58,202 nucleotides of DNA, taken from positions 1-58,202 of the forward strand of contig JAUXSD010000182.1 of NCBI GenBank assembly GCA_030681525.1, given 5' to 3'. Position 1 is the stretch's first letter, and every line of letters begins with the position of its first letter. A model generated the notes under the pieces. That model was given only the letters and a program-made list of their open reading frames with translations, did not search any database and was not told where the DNA came from. The position numbers were made by a program, and so were the translations under genes. The DNA comes from Solirubrobacteraceae bacterium. Its GTDB lineage: Bacteria; Actinomycetota; Thermoleophilia; Solirubrobacterales; Solirubrobacteraceae. Below, piece by piece: positions 34,235-41,861 of this stretch.

Positions 34235-35608
34235 ATGCTGCGGTTGGCCGGGGAGCAGGTCGAGTCGCTGTTTGATGAGGCGTTGCCGATCGAGGTACGC
34301 GAGTTGCCACACGATCTCGCGCGCCTCGACGAGTTGTTGAGTGATCCGGCGTTGCTTGCGCCGATCGCTGAGCGCTGGGAGGCCTCGGCCAGGGACCGTG
34401 GTCGGCCGACGATCGCAATGACGCTGTTTGTGCGGTTGATGGTGGTCAAGCAGCGCTCGGGCTGGGGCTATGAGACCTTGGTCAAGGAGGTTTCGGACTC
34501 ATTTCATCTGCGGCGCTTCGTCGGGGTGTCGGTGACGGCGTCGGTGCCGCACGAGTCCACGATCCGCAAGCTCGCCGGGCGTCTGGGCCCCGAGATCGTC
34601 GACGAGATCACCCGTGTGTTGATCGACAAGGCGGTGCGCGAGCGGCGCTTCAGCGCCCGGGCGATGCGCGTGGACTCCACCGTCGTGGAGTCCGACGTGC
34701 GCTGGCCCTCAGACGCCGCGCTGGCGTTGGATGCGACCCGCCGGTTGGCGCGCGAGGGCGCCCGCCTTGAAGGCTTGATCGGCGCCGGCGCCCAGCATGT
34801 CGTCGATCGTTCCCGGGCCGCGGGCAAGCGATTGCGGCTGATCGGCCGGACCGTCGGGCGGCGACTGGGCCAAACGGGCGGCGCGCGTGCGCAGGTCCTC
34901 AAACTGACCGGCGAGACCGGGCAGCTCGTCTCGCGCTCGATCCGCGAGGCGCGCCGCCTGGCCGCTCAGGCCCGCGCCACGGCCCGCGGCCGCGGCGCCC
35001 AGCGCAAGCTTCACGCGGCCGAGCGCCTGGAGCATTCGGCCGATCAGGCCGAGACGGTCGCGCGGCAAATCACGCAGCGGCTGGCGGGCGAGAAGATCAC
35101 CGACCGGCTCGTCTCACTCGCCGACCCCGACGCGCGGCCGATCGGCAAGGGCAAGCTCGGCAAACGCTACGAGTTCGGCTACGTCTTTCAACTCGCCGAG
35201 CTGACCGCGAACACCAGACGCGGCGCCAGGGGCCTGATCCTCCCAGCGGCCACCCAGATCGGATCACCCAACGAGAACGAGCTGCTTCCCGCCACCGCCG
35301 CCGAGCTCACACGACTCGGACTCATACCACGCGAGGTCGCGCTGGACGGCGGCTTCTCCCCACCCGCAAGCCAGGCCACGCTGCCCGACAGCACGCTGTT
35401 CATCGCCGGCCGACAACAACCCCCGACCCGCCGGCCCCGCAAGCGACTGGCCAGCTACCGCAACGGCTGCGAAGGACGCATCAGCCACCTCAAACGCCGC
35501 TACGGACTACGCCGATCACGCCTCCGAGGACACCCAGGAGCCCGAACCTGGGTCGGCTGGGGCATCCTGGCCTACAACCTCGACACCCTCTCCATCCGAA
35601 CCGGCTGA
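34235..35608 (+). CDS. DDE transposase of the IS
   Basis: A 457-residue transposase. The N-terminal domain reads LFVRLMVVKQRSGWGYETL and PHESTIRKLAGRLGPEI, as in DUF772-type transposases. The catalytic acidic residues are likely the Asp in AMRVDSTVVESDVRWPSD, the Asp in VALDGGFSPPAS and the Glu in NGCEGRISHLKRRYGLRR. A long Arg/Ala-rich helical insertion (about 200-290) separates the first two. The frame is intact, with GGGGGT shortly before the ATG, so the element may be active. Its codon use is slightly less GC-biased than that of the neighbours. Confidence 0.88.
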   Translation: MLRLAGEQVESLFDEALPIEVRELPHDLARLDELLSDPALLAPIAERWEASARDRGRPTIAMTLFVRLMVVKQRSGWGYETLVKEVSDSFHLRRFVGVSVTASVPHESTIRKLAGRLGPEIVDEITRVLIDKAVRERRFSARAMRVDSTVVESDVRWPSDAALALDATRRLAREGARLEGLIGAGAQHVVDRSRAAGKRLRLIGRTVGRRLGQTGGARAQVLKLTGETGQLVSRSIREARRLAAQARATARGRGAQRKLHAAERLEHSADQAETVARQITQRLAGEKITDRLVSLADPDARPIGKGKLGKRYEFGYVFQLAELTANTRRGARGLILPAATQIGSPNENELLPATAAELTRLGLIPREVALDGGFSPPASQATLPDSTLFIAGRQQPPTRRPRKRLASYRNGCEGRISHLKRRYGLRRSRLRGHPGARTWVGWGILAYNLDTLSIRTG

Positions 35609-35649
35609 CAGCCTTCCGGGCGGTCGCTCACCCCGAGCGCCAACTCGCA

Positions 35650-35679
35650 GAAACGACCGCGCACCCGCGCGGTCGTTTC
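35650..35679 (+). terminator. Terminator inside the IS right end
   Basis: A perfect 13-bp stem (35650-35662 with 35667-35679) with a 4-base loop ACCC, followed by ATTTTCC. It ends the transposase transcript 41 bp after the stop and may also shield the IS from outside transcription. Confidence 0.85.
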
Positions 35680-35734
35680 ATTTTCCGGCTCCCCGGCCCC
35701 GAGTTTGTCCGGGGCAAATAGCTAGCTAGCTAAG

Positions 35735-36262
35735 CTAGTAGGGCCGCCCGATCACGCACACCGCGGCAACCGGGCGCAGGTCCTTGACCAGCACTTGGTC
35801 CACCGAGAACTCGGCCAGCCGGATCCGCTCGCTCAGCCGGGCCGCCAGGTCGCGAGCCCGGCCGGGCTGCGTGTGGCGAGCGTCCCAGAAGAGATAGACC
35901 GCTCCATCGGGGGCGAGATGCCGCCGGACGATCTCCAGCGCCTCCTTCGGCTGAAGCCAGAAGGGCGCGACGTTGAAGGCAAAGACCTTGTCGAATCGCT
36001 CGGCCCCGAAGTCCGCATTCTCGAGCGCGGCCGTCTGCAGCACCGCCCGGCCTCCCGCGACGTGCGCGCGATTGCGACGCGCGGCCATCTCGATCATCTT
36101 CTCGGAGCGATCGACCGCGGTGATCTGTCCGCTGGTCAGCCGCTCGCAGACCAGCGATACGGCCACGCCGTGTCCGCAGCCGACCTCAAGTACGCGATCG
36201 GTGGGGTCGAGCGCCAGGGTGTCCACCGCCCACACAAACCGTTCGGAGGGCCTGCTCGCCAT
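35735..36262 (-). CDS. SAM-dependent methyltransferase
   Basis: A 175-residue class I methyltransferase. Motif I is VLEVGCGHGVAVSL (about residues 23-36), the acidic residue follows in AVDRSEKMIEMA, and the later strands read FDKVFAFNVAPFW and GAVYLFWDAR. The start MASRPSERFVWAVDTL is natural. The stop lies about 10 bp from the right target duplication of the IS, so the last residues may have been altered by the insertion. Substrate unknown. Confidence 0.8.
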   Translation of the reverse strand: MASRPSERFVWAVDTLALDPTDRVLEVGCGHGVAVSLVCERLTSGQITAVDRSEKMIEMAARRNRAHVAGGRAVLQTAALENADFGAERFDKVFAFNVAPFWLQPKEALEIVRRHLAPDGAVYLFWDARHTQPGRARDLAARLSERIRLAEFSVDQVLVKDLRPVAAVCVIGRPY

Positions 36263-36513
36263 GCCTCATTCTGCCTTCTCCGAACGGGGCCGCACGTCGG
36301 CGACGCACTCCGTGATGTATCCGACGGCCCGTTCGCTGCGGCGCAGGCGCCCGCCCGAGGCCGCGATCCCGGCGCTCGTGGTGCACGGACGCCGCGGCCG
36401 TTCGTCGTTGCGTGACGTGCCTCGAAGTGTTCCGGCCTGGCTGAGTGGCTCACGACGAGGACTCGTCATGACCCCGGCGGGAATGTGGCGGCGGGGACGG
36501 CCCACTTCGATGG

Positions 36514-36525
36514 TATTGTCCAACC
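36514..36525 (+). promoter_or_regulatory. Promoter -10 of the VapBC operon, probably leaderless
   Basis: TATTGT at 36514-36519 stands six bases before the antitoxin ATG, where transcription would start at or beside the A of the start codon. TGGT and ACCA flank it as a small inverted repeat, a possible autoregulatory operator. There is no Shine-Dalgarno. No good -35 box is seen. Confidence 0.4.
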
Positions 36526-36759
36526 ATGCGCGCAACCATTGATAAGGCAGGCCGGTTGGTCATCCCGAAGCGGCTGCGCGACGATCTCGGGCTGCGCCCT
36601 GGAGTCGTCGAGGTGCATGCCGAAGGCGCCGGGCTACGCGTCGAGCCGGTGATGGAGGACTCGTTGCAAGAGCGCGACGGAAGGCTCGTGATCCCGGCGG
36701 CCGGAGCCGCCATCGACGACGAGCTTGTGCGCGCGTTGCGCGATGCCGGCCAGCGCTGA
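36526..36759 (+). CDS. vapB: Antitoxin of the VapB type (AbrB/SpoVT fold)
   Basis: A 77-residue antitoxin. The N-terminus MRATIDKAGRLVIPKRLRDD is the swapped-hairpin AbrB DNA-binding motif, and LGLRPG is the usual turn. The C-terminal part (AAGAAIDDELVRALRDAGQR) would wrap the toxin. The gene overlaps the toxin gene by 17 bases. Such proteins repress their own operon together with the toxin. Confidence 0.85.
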   Translation: MRATIDKAGRLVIPKRLRDDLGLRPGVVEVHAEGAGLRVEPVMEDSLQERDGRLVIPAAGAAIDDELVRALRDAGQR

Positions 36760-37162
36760 CCTGCTCGTCGACACGAGCGTGGCCGTCGCGCTCGCGGTCG
36801 CCGATCACGAGCACCACGAGGCGACCATGGAGGCCGTCGGCCGGCGCAGGCTGGGCCTCGCCGGACATGCCGCGTTCGAGACGTTCTCGGTGCTGACGCG
36901 CCTCCCGTCACCGGCGCGCCGCGGTCCGGCCGTGGTCGCGCGCCTGCTCAGCACGAGCTTTCCTGCGACCCGATTTCTCGGCGCGCGTGCGACCGCGGCG
37001 CTCCTGGCCGACCTCCACAACGCCGGCATCGCCGGCGGCGCCGTCTACGACGCGCTGGTCGCGGCGGCGGCTCGGGAGCATGGTGCGGTCCTCGCGACGC
37101 GCGACCACCGAGCGCTCGACACGTATCGGGCGCTCGAGGTCACGGTCGAGCTGATCGGCTGA
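36743..37162 (+). CDS. vapC: Toxin of the VapC type (PIN-domain RNase)
   Basis: A 139-residue PIN-domain endoribonuclease. The conserved acidic residues are seen as LLVDTSVAVAL (first Asp), AAFETFSVLTRLP (Glu), YDALVAAAAREHG (third Asp) and LATRDHRAL (fourth). The ATG at 36743 is used because it puts the strand LLVDTS near the N-terminus; a TTG-like extension upstream is unneeded. Typical targets are tRNA or rRNA loops. It sits in the accessory region between an IS and the PrsW-STAND gene. Confidence 0.87.
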   Translation: MPASADLLVDTSVAVALAVADHEHHEATMEAVGRRRLGLAGHAAFETFSVLTRLPSPARRGPAVVARLLSTSFPATRFLGARATAALLADLHNAGIAGGAVYDALVAAAAREHGAVLATRDHRALDTYRALEVTVELIG

Positions 37163-37283
37163 CACTCGCGGCGCCGAATGAGCTTCATCGACTTGGAACG
37201 TCCGACTCTGCGCGCGGGCGACTGGACCACGACCTACCGCCGACTGAGGAGGGAGCAGGCCGCGGCCGCTCTGCGCACGGTGA

Positions 37284-37613
37284 TCAGTGTGCGCCCCGCG
37301 TTCTCGCGTGCCGCTCACGTCGGGGCGCCCGGCTCGGGTCGACGATGTAGATGTCGCTGCACATCAGGTCGGTCGCGTCGCCGAGCACCCGGGTCGCAGC
37401 GGTCAGCGCTTCGTCGCCGGGACGCTTGGACAGCGGGGTGAGCGCGGAGGCGAGGAGGTCGCGCAGCACATCGGGGATGGGTGGGGCGTCGGCTGACGAG
37501 GAGCCGCGTTCGTGGAAGCGGATCATTGCCTCCACGATCGTGATCAGCGTAAAGCTCGTCTCGACGAGCTGCTCGACGAACGCGTCGAGCGTGTCGGGGC
37601 CTGAGGAGGTCAT
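37284..37613 (-). CDS. Small helical protein of unknown function
   Basis: A 109-residue protein. It begins MTSSGPDTLDAFVEQLVETS, followed by FTLITIVEAMIRFHERG, an amphipathic helical pattern. The second half reads VLRDLLASALTPLSKRPGDE and ends in an Arg-rich tail. The ATG at 37613 has a weak AGG upstream; a start at 37655 would add an unlikely segment. Orientation is opposite to VapBC and to the PrsW-STAND gene. I do not recognise the family; similar short proteins sit near regulatory ATPases in actinobacteria, but that is only an impression. Confidence 0.5.
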   Translation of the reverse strand: MTSSGPDTLDAFVEQLVETSFTLITIVEAMIRFHERGSSSADAPPIPDVLRDLLASALTPLSKRPGDEALTAATRVLGDATDLMCSDIYIVDPSRAPRRERHARTRGAH

Positions 37614-38007
37614 ATCCAACCTAAGGGCCGTAGCGACCAGAGTTCGCCCCCCCATTGGTGTCGTGCGGACTCGAAGTCCCGCCAGAGCCCACCCCGACCG
37701 GCCTTGACAATGTGCGAGTTCGCTCGGGTGCGCGTGTCAGCGCCGCGATCACGGTCCGCTGGGGACAGACGACCGGCTGCCGAGTCAGCCTTCGCCAACG
37801 CCGCGACACAAGCCGATGCCGCTTCAAGCGCTCACCAGCGTCAGGTCGCCGCGGCATGGGGACAGCGCCACCCGCTCCCCGTCTGGACCTCCAGAACTGG
37901 GTGGCGGCGGGTCGCGGTCCCGCCTAGCGTTGGCGGGGATGGCACAGGTGCCCTCGATCCCGCCACACTCCCGATCGCGTGATCTCACGTAGGCGCGGTC
38001 GCCGAGT
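37614..38007. other. Intergenic stretch before the PrsW-STAND gene
   Basis: No gene is supported; the frames here are short and mutually overlapping. A small hairpin (CCCGCC at 37919-37924 with GGCGGG at 37932-37937) is the only structure seen. The promoters of the small minus-strand gene and of the large plus-strand gene must lie here, but no confident -35/-10 pair can be named. Confidence 0.4.
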
Positions 38008-41000
38008 ATGGACCCGCATTCGTATGCCGACGCCACGTTGGGCTGGCTCGCACCCCCACACGCTGCTCTCGGCAGCCCCGCGTTCTTCTTCACGTTCGCG
38101 GTCATCCAGGCGGGCGTGTTGCTGGTCCTGGTCCGGTTTCTGGATGTCTACGGTCGTCAGCCGTTCGGCCTGATCGCCCTCGTCGCCGTGTGGGGTGCGA
38201 CGGGTGCAGCGGCGATCTCGGTCGTCGGCAACGAGTTCGTGAAGGGGCTGTTGTCGGGCGATGTCGGGATCGTCTTCGGAGATGCGATCTCCGCTCCGCT
38301 GGTCGAGGAAGCCGCCAAGGGGGTTGCGCTGCTGGCTGCCGTCGGCCCCGTGCGCTGGCTGCTGCGCAGGGCCGGGGTCGACCTGTTCGAGGGTGTCGGC
38401 GCCGGGATCGTCTACGGCGCGGCGGTGGGTCTTGGGTTCGGGTTCACCGAGGACGTGTACTACCTCGTCGACGAGGCCCGCACTGCGGGCATCGACGCCG
38501 GGTTTGACACGTTCCTGTACCGGCGTGATTTCTTCGGGCCGGCGATCCTTCATCACGCGGTGTTCACGGCGGCGTTCGGTGCCGGGCTTGGCTTTGCCAC
38601 CTGGAGCACGGGCCGCGTGCGCAAGATCGCGTTCCCGGTCGCGGGCTTCGCGCTCGCGGTGCTGATGCATGCGGTCAACAACGGTCTCGTCGAGTTCGTC
38701 CTCGTGCTCGAGTACGGGGTCGGTCAGACGGCGGCGTGGCTGCAGGACCCCGCCGTCCTGCCGGCCGCCGAAGACACCGCTTCGACCGTGCGGCGGCTCA
38801 TGCGCGCGATCGACTTCTACTACCTGGCGATGTTCTTCGGGGTGGTCGTGCTCTGGACGCAGCGCCAGCGGCGGGTGATCCGCGAGGAGCTCGAGGAGGA
38901 GGTCGACCTCGGGCTGATCAAGCGCGCCGAACACGAGCTGATGTTCGACCGCGGGCAGCGCATCACCGCGGACTGGCGGCTGCTGCGCACGGGGCAGCTC
39001 GAGCGTCTGCGCCACCAACGGCGACTGCGCGGTCAGCTCGGGCAGCTCGGCCTCCTGAAGTGGCGGACCCGCCGCTCCGGCAAGGACGTCTCGCGCGTGA
39101 ACCGGGCACGGCGGGAGATCGCGACCCTGTCGACCTACGAGGTGGTCCCCGCCAAGCTCCCGGTGGCGCCGTCTGCCCTCATCGGCCGCGAGCGCGAGCT
39201 CGAGGAGATCGCCGCGGTGCTGCTCGGTCACGACGTCCGCGTCGTCACCCTGATGGGACCGGGAGGGACCGGCAAGACGCGGCTTGCGATTGAGGTCGCA
39301 TCGCTGCAGCGCGATCTCTTCTCGGCGGGCGTGTTCTTCGTCGATCTTGCCCCCCTGTCTGACCCGGACCTCGTTCCGAGGGCGATCGCGGACGTCCTGG
39401 AGGTGCCGGTTTCCCACGGCGAGTCGGTCGTCGCGGTCCTCGCAGACCATCTTCGCGACAAGCAGCTGCTCCTGGTGCTCGACAACTTCGAACAGGTCAC
39501 CGGCGCGGCCGCGTCGCTCGCCGAGATCCTCAGGGAGACCGGGCGGGTCAGGGTGCTCGCGACGAGCCGGGAGCCGCTGCGGATCTCCGGCGAGCACGAA
39601 CTGCCCATCCCGCCGCTCGAGCTGCCCTCCGCGGACGGCGAGGTCACTGCCACCGCGCTGGCCGGTAACGCCGCGGTCGCGCTGTTCGTCGAGCGCGCTC
39701 AGGCCGTCGACCCGGCGTTCGGGCTGACGGACGGTAACGCGGCGGCGGTCGCCGAGATCTGCATCGGCCTCGACGGTCTGCCGCTGGCGATCGAGCTCGC
39801 CGCGGCGCGCACGAACGTCCTCACGCCCGAGGCGATGCTCGACCGCCTCGGCGGGCAGCTCGGGATCCTGACCGGCGGCGCGCGCGACCTGCCCGCTCGC
39901 CACCAGGCGCTGCGCAGCACGATCGACTGGAGCTACGACATGCTCCCTCCCACCGAGCGGGCGCTGTTCAGGCGACTGGGTGTGTTCGTCGATGGCGCAA
40001 GCATCGAAGCGATCGAGGTCGTCTGCCGAAGCGACGACGACACCCCGCAGACGGTGCTCGACGCCATCGGGTCGTTGCGGGACAAGAGCCTCGTACGGCG
40101 AGCAGACGGCGCGGGCGGCGAGCCGCGGTTCGCGATGCTCGCGACGATTCGCGAGTACGCGCTCGAGCGCCTGCATGACTGTGGCGACCTTGCACAGACG
40201 CTCGAGCGTCACGCGAGGTACTTCGCCGATCTCGCCGAGCAGGCCGAGGGGCATCTCGTCAGCGCCGACCAGGCGGCCTGGTTCGATCGACTCGACAACG
40301 AGGTCGGCAACCTTCGCGCGGTCCTGCAGTGGTCCGGCGACGCCGGACGGTACGAGCTCGGGCTGCGGGTGGTCAGCGCGCTGCCGCGCTTCTGGAGCAT
40401 GCGCGGCCTCACCGATCCGTCGCGCTGGCTGTCCGAGGCGCTCACGCGCGACACCGGCGTCTCGCCGCCCGTCGGCGCCAAGGCGCTGTTCGCGGACGGG
40501 TACGCCGCCCTCGACCATGGCGACTTCGCGCGGGCCGAGATCCGCTTCGAGGCTGCCGCGGCTGCCTTCCGAGCGCTCGACGAGCCGCGCGGCACCGCCG
40601 CAAGTCTCGCGCAGCTCGCGTTCCTGCTGCTGGCCCGCGGGGAGCTTGAACGCGCCATCGAGGTGGCGCAGGAGAGCGTGCGACTCGCCCGTATGGTGGA
40701 CGACGCGAACGTCGAATCGGTGGCGCTCAGCACGCTCGCGGACGGCGCGGCGCGCTCCCATGACTACGCACGCGCGACGGAGCTCTACGAGCAGAGCCTC
40801 GAGCTCCGGCGCCAGCTCGGCGACCGCCGCAACATCGCCAACGCGCTGCTGAACTTGGGTCGGGTCGCGCTCGTCAGCGGCGAGGATGAACGCGCTCGGA
40901 CGCTGCTCGACCAGGGTCTGGCGATGGGCCGCGAGGTCGCCGACAGCTGGAGCATCTCGGTCGGTCTCGCCAGCCTCGGCCGGCTTGCCCTGCGCCAGGG

Positions 41001-41610
41001 CCGGCACGCCGAGGCGTCCGAGCTGCTCGGACAAGCGCTCGAACGGGCCGTCGAACGTGGCGGCAAGCGGCTCGCGGCGGAGTGCCTGAACGCACTCGCC
41101 GACGCCGCGAGCCATAGCGCGCCGCATCGATCGGCGCGGCTGTTCGGGTCCGCCGAAGCGCTCCGCCGTGCCACCGGCGGGTCGCTCTCTCCGCTCGAGA
41201 CCTCCGCCACGCAGGAGACCGTCGACGGCGTGCGCGCGACGCTGGGCGAAGACGAGTTCGCCACACAGTGGAACGCGGGCCTCGCCCTCAGCCTCGAGGA
41301 CGCCCTCGCCTTCGCACTCTCCGGATCGCCCGGCGATCCAGGATCAACGCGCGGCGCCGAGGTCGAGGCCTACCACGAGGCCGAGCTGGGCAAGCTGCTC
41401 GCACGGGTCCGCGAGGCGATCTCCCGCTACGACGCCGACGCGATCGACGCGTTCGAATTGGACGAGATCATCCGTCACTACCAACGCGCGACGCAGAAGC
41501 TGTCGGCCTACTGCTCCAACAGCGAGGCGATGCGCGGCGACGGGAACGACCACGACTGGTGGGACGCCGGCCGTGCCGGTCGCCGACCGCGTGGCCGACG
41601 CCCGACGTGA
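38008..41610 (+). CDS. PrsW-type intramembrane protease fused to NB-ARC/STAND ATPase, TPRs and a small C-terminal domain
   Basis: A 1200-residue protein of unusual design. Residues about 25-275 are a multi-spanning membrane domain with all PrsW motifs: E100/E101 and K104 in VEEAAKG, E148 in FGFTED, H182/H183 in LHHAVFTAAFG and H221 in HAVNN. These form a zinc metalloprotease site in the membrane. A basic cytoplasmic linker (285-380) leads to an NB-ARC ATPase (from about 385): P-loop GPGGTGKTRLA near 416, Walker B LLVLDNFEQV, and the GLPLAIELAAAR and STIDWSYDML motifs. TPR-like helices follow (about 780-1080). The C-terminal 70 residues (VREAISRYDADAIDAFELDE, ending DWWDAG) resemble a small stand-alone actinobacterial protein family. 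ATG start without a strong SD. The plan is that of an NLR-like sensor with a protease as effector. Confidence 0.85.
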   Translation: MDPHSYADATLGWLAPPHAALGSPAFFFTFAVIQAGVLLVLVRFLDVYGRQPFGLIALVAVWGATGAAAISVVGNEFVKGLLSGDVGIVFGDAISAPLVEEAAKGVALLAAVGPVRWLLRRAGVDLFEGVGAGIVYGAAVGLGFGFTEDVYYLVDEARTAGIDAGFDTFLYRRDFFGPAILHHAVFTAAFGAGLGFATWSTGRVRKIAFPVAGFALAVLMHAVNNGLVEFVLVLEYGVGQTAAWLQDPAVLPAAEDTASTVRRLMRAIDFYYLAMFFGVVVLWTQRQRRVIREELEEEVDLGLIKRAEHELMFDRGQRITADWRLLRTGQLERLRHQRRLRGQLGQLGLLKWRTRRSGKDVSRVNRARREIATLSTYEVVPAKLPVAPSALIGRERELEEIAAVLLGHDVRVVTLMGPGGTGKTRLAIEVASLQRDLFSAGVFFVDLAPLSDPDLVPRAIADVLEVPVSHGESVVAVLADHLRDKQLLLVLDNFEQVTGAAASLAEILRETGRVRVLATSREPLRISGEHELPIPPLELPSADGEVTATALAGNAAVALFVERAQAVDPAFGLTDGNAAAVAEICIGLDGLPLAIELAAARTNVLTPEAMLDRLGGQLGILTGGARDLPARHQALRSTIDWSYDMLPPTERALFRRLGVFVDGASIEAIEVVCRSDDDTPQTVLDAIGSLRDKSLVRRADGAGGEPRFAMLATIREYALERLHDCGDLAQTLERHARYFADLAEQAEGHLVSADQAAWFDRLDNEVGNLRAVLQWSGDAGRYELGLRVVSALPRFWSMRGLTDPSRWLSEALTRDTGVSPPVGAKALFADGYAALDHGDFARAEIRFEAAAAAFRALDEPRGTAASLAQLAFLLLARGELERAIEVAQESVRLARMVDDANVESVALSTLADGAARSHDYARATELYEQSLELRRQLGDRRNIANALLNLGRVALVSGEDERARTLLDQGLAMGREVADSWSISVGLASLGRLALRQGRHAEASELLGQALERAVERGGKRLAAECLNALADAASHSAPHRSARLFGSAEALRRATGGSLSPLETSATQETVDGVRATLGEDEFATQWNAGLALSLEDALAFALSGSPGDPGSTRGAEVEAYHEAELGKLLARVREAISRYDADAIDAFELDEIIRHYQRATQKLSAYCSNSEAMRGDGNDHDWWDAGRAGRRPRGRRPT

Positions 41611-41654
41611 TGAGTCGGCCCGACCGCACGCCGCCGGCGACACCCGGCCCTGGA

Positions 41655-41702
41655 GTGTCCAGGATTGGGTGGTTCGGGGCCGCATGTCGATCGTAGGCTC
41701 GC
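41655..41702 (-). repeat. Right unit of the inverted repeat pair bounding the accessory stretch
   Basis: Minus-strand copy of the unit near 33.2 kb: GCGAGCCTACG, 16 bases, then GAACCACCCAATCCTGGAC. It lies 45 bp after the stop of the PrsW-STAND gene. The 19-base string is identical in both places. Confidence 0.6.
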
Positions 41703-41861
41703 GCGAGTAGACGGGCCACGATCGCCAGCAGCGCTCATGCGCGCCCGGCTTGAGCAGCGTGTCCCCGGGTGACCGCAGCTTGTGTCGGGAACCCGACCGA
41801 CAACGCGAGAGACGATCAATACGTTCGTCGCAACACCGATCGCCTGAGAGGCGGATGCGTT

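Larger units (their letters stand above)
34145..35725 (+). mobile_element. Insertion sequence with CTAG target duplication
   Basis: A complete IS of 1573 bp (34149-35721), flanked by CTAG on both sides (34145-34148 and 35722-35725). Perfect 14-bp terminal inverted repeats, CTATTTGCCCCGGA and TCCGGGGCAAATAG, bound it. One transposase gene and a strong terminator hairpin lie inside. The right flank has several more CTAG units in a row (35722-35737), so the preferred target is probably CTAG-rich. The family is one of the DDE groups with a DUF772-like N-terminus (IS1182/IS5/ISNCY-like). Confidence 0.88.

Noticed and set aside
34149-35721. The IS as one end of a composite transposon carrying VapBC and PrsW-STAND
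   Set aside because: Only one copy of the IS is in the window, and it has its own CTAG duplication, so it inserted alone.
37178-37441. 87-codon plus-strand frame after VapC
   Set aside because: The first 40 residues look natural (MSFIDLERPTLRAG), but the rest is Arg/Cys-rich shadow overlapping a better minus-strand gene, and there is no clear ribosome site.
37924-41127. 1067-codon minus-strand frame opposite the PrsW-STAND gene
   Set aside because: Shadow frame; the plus strand has PrsW, P-loop and TPR motifs in order.
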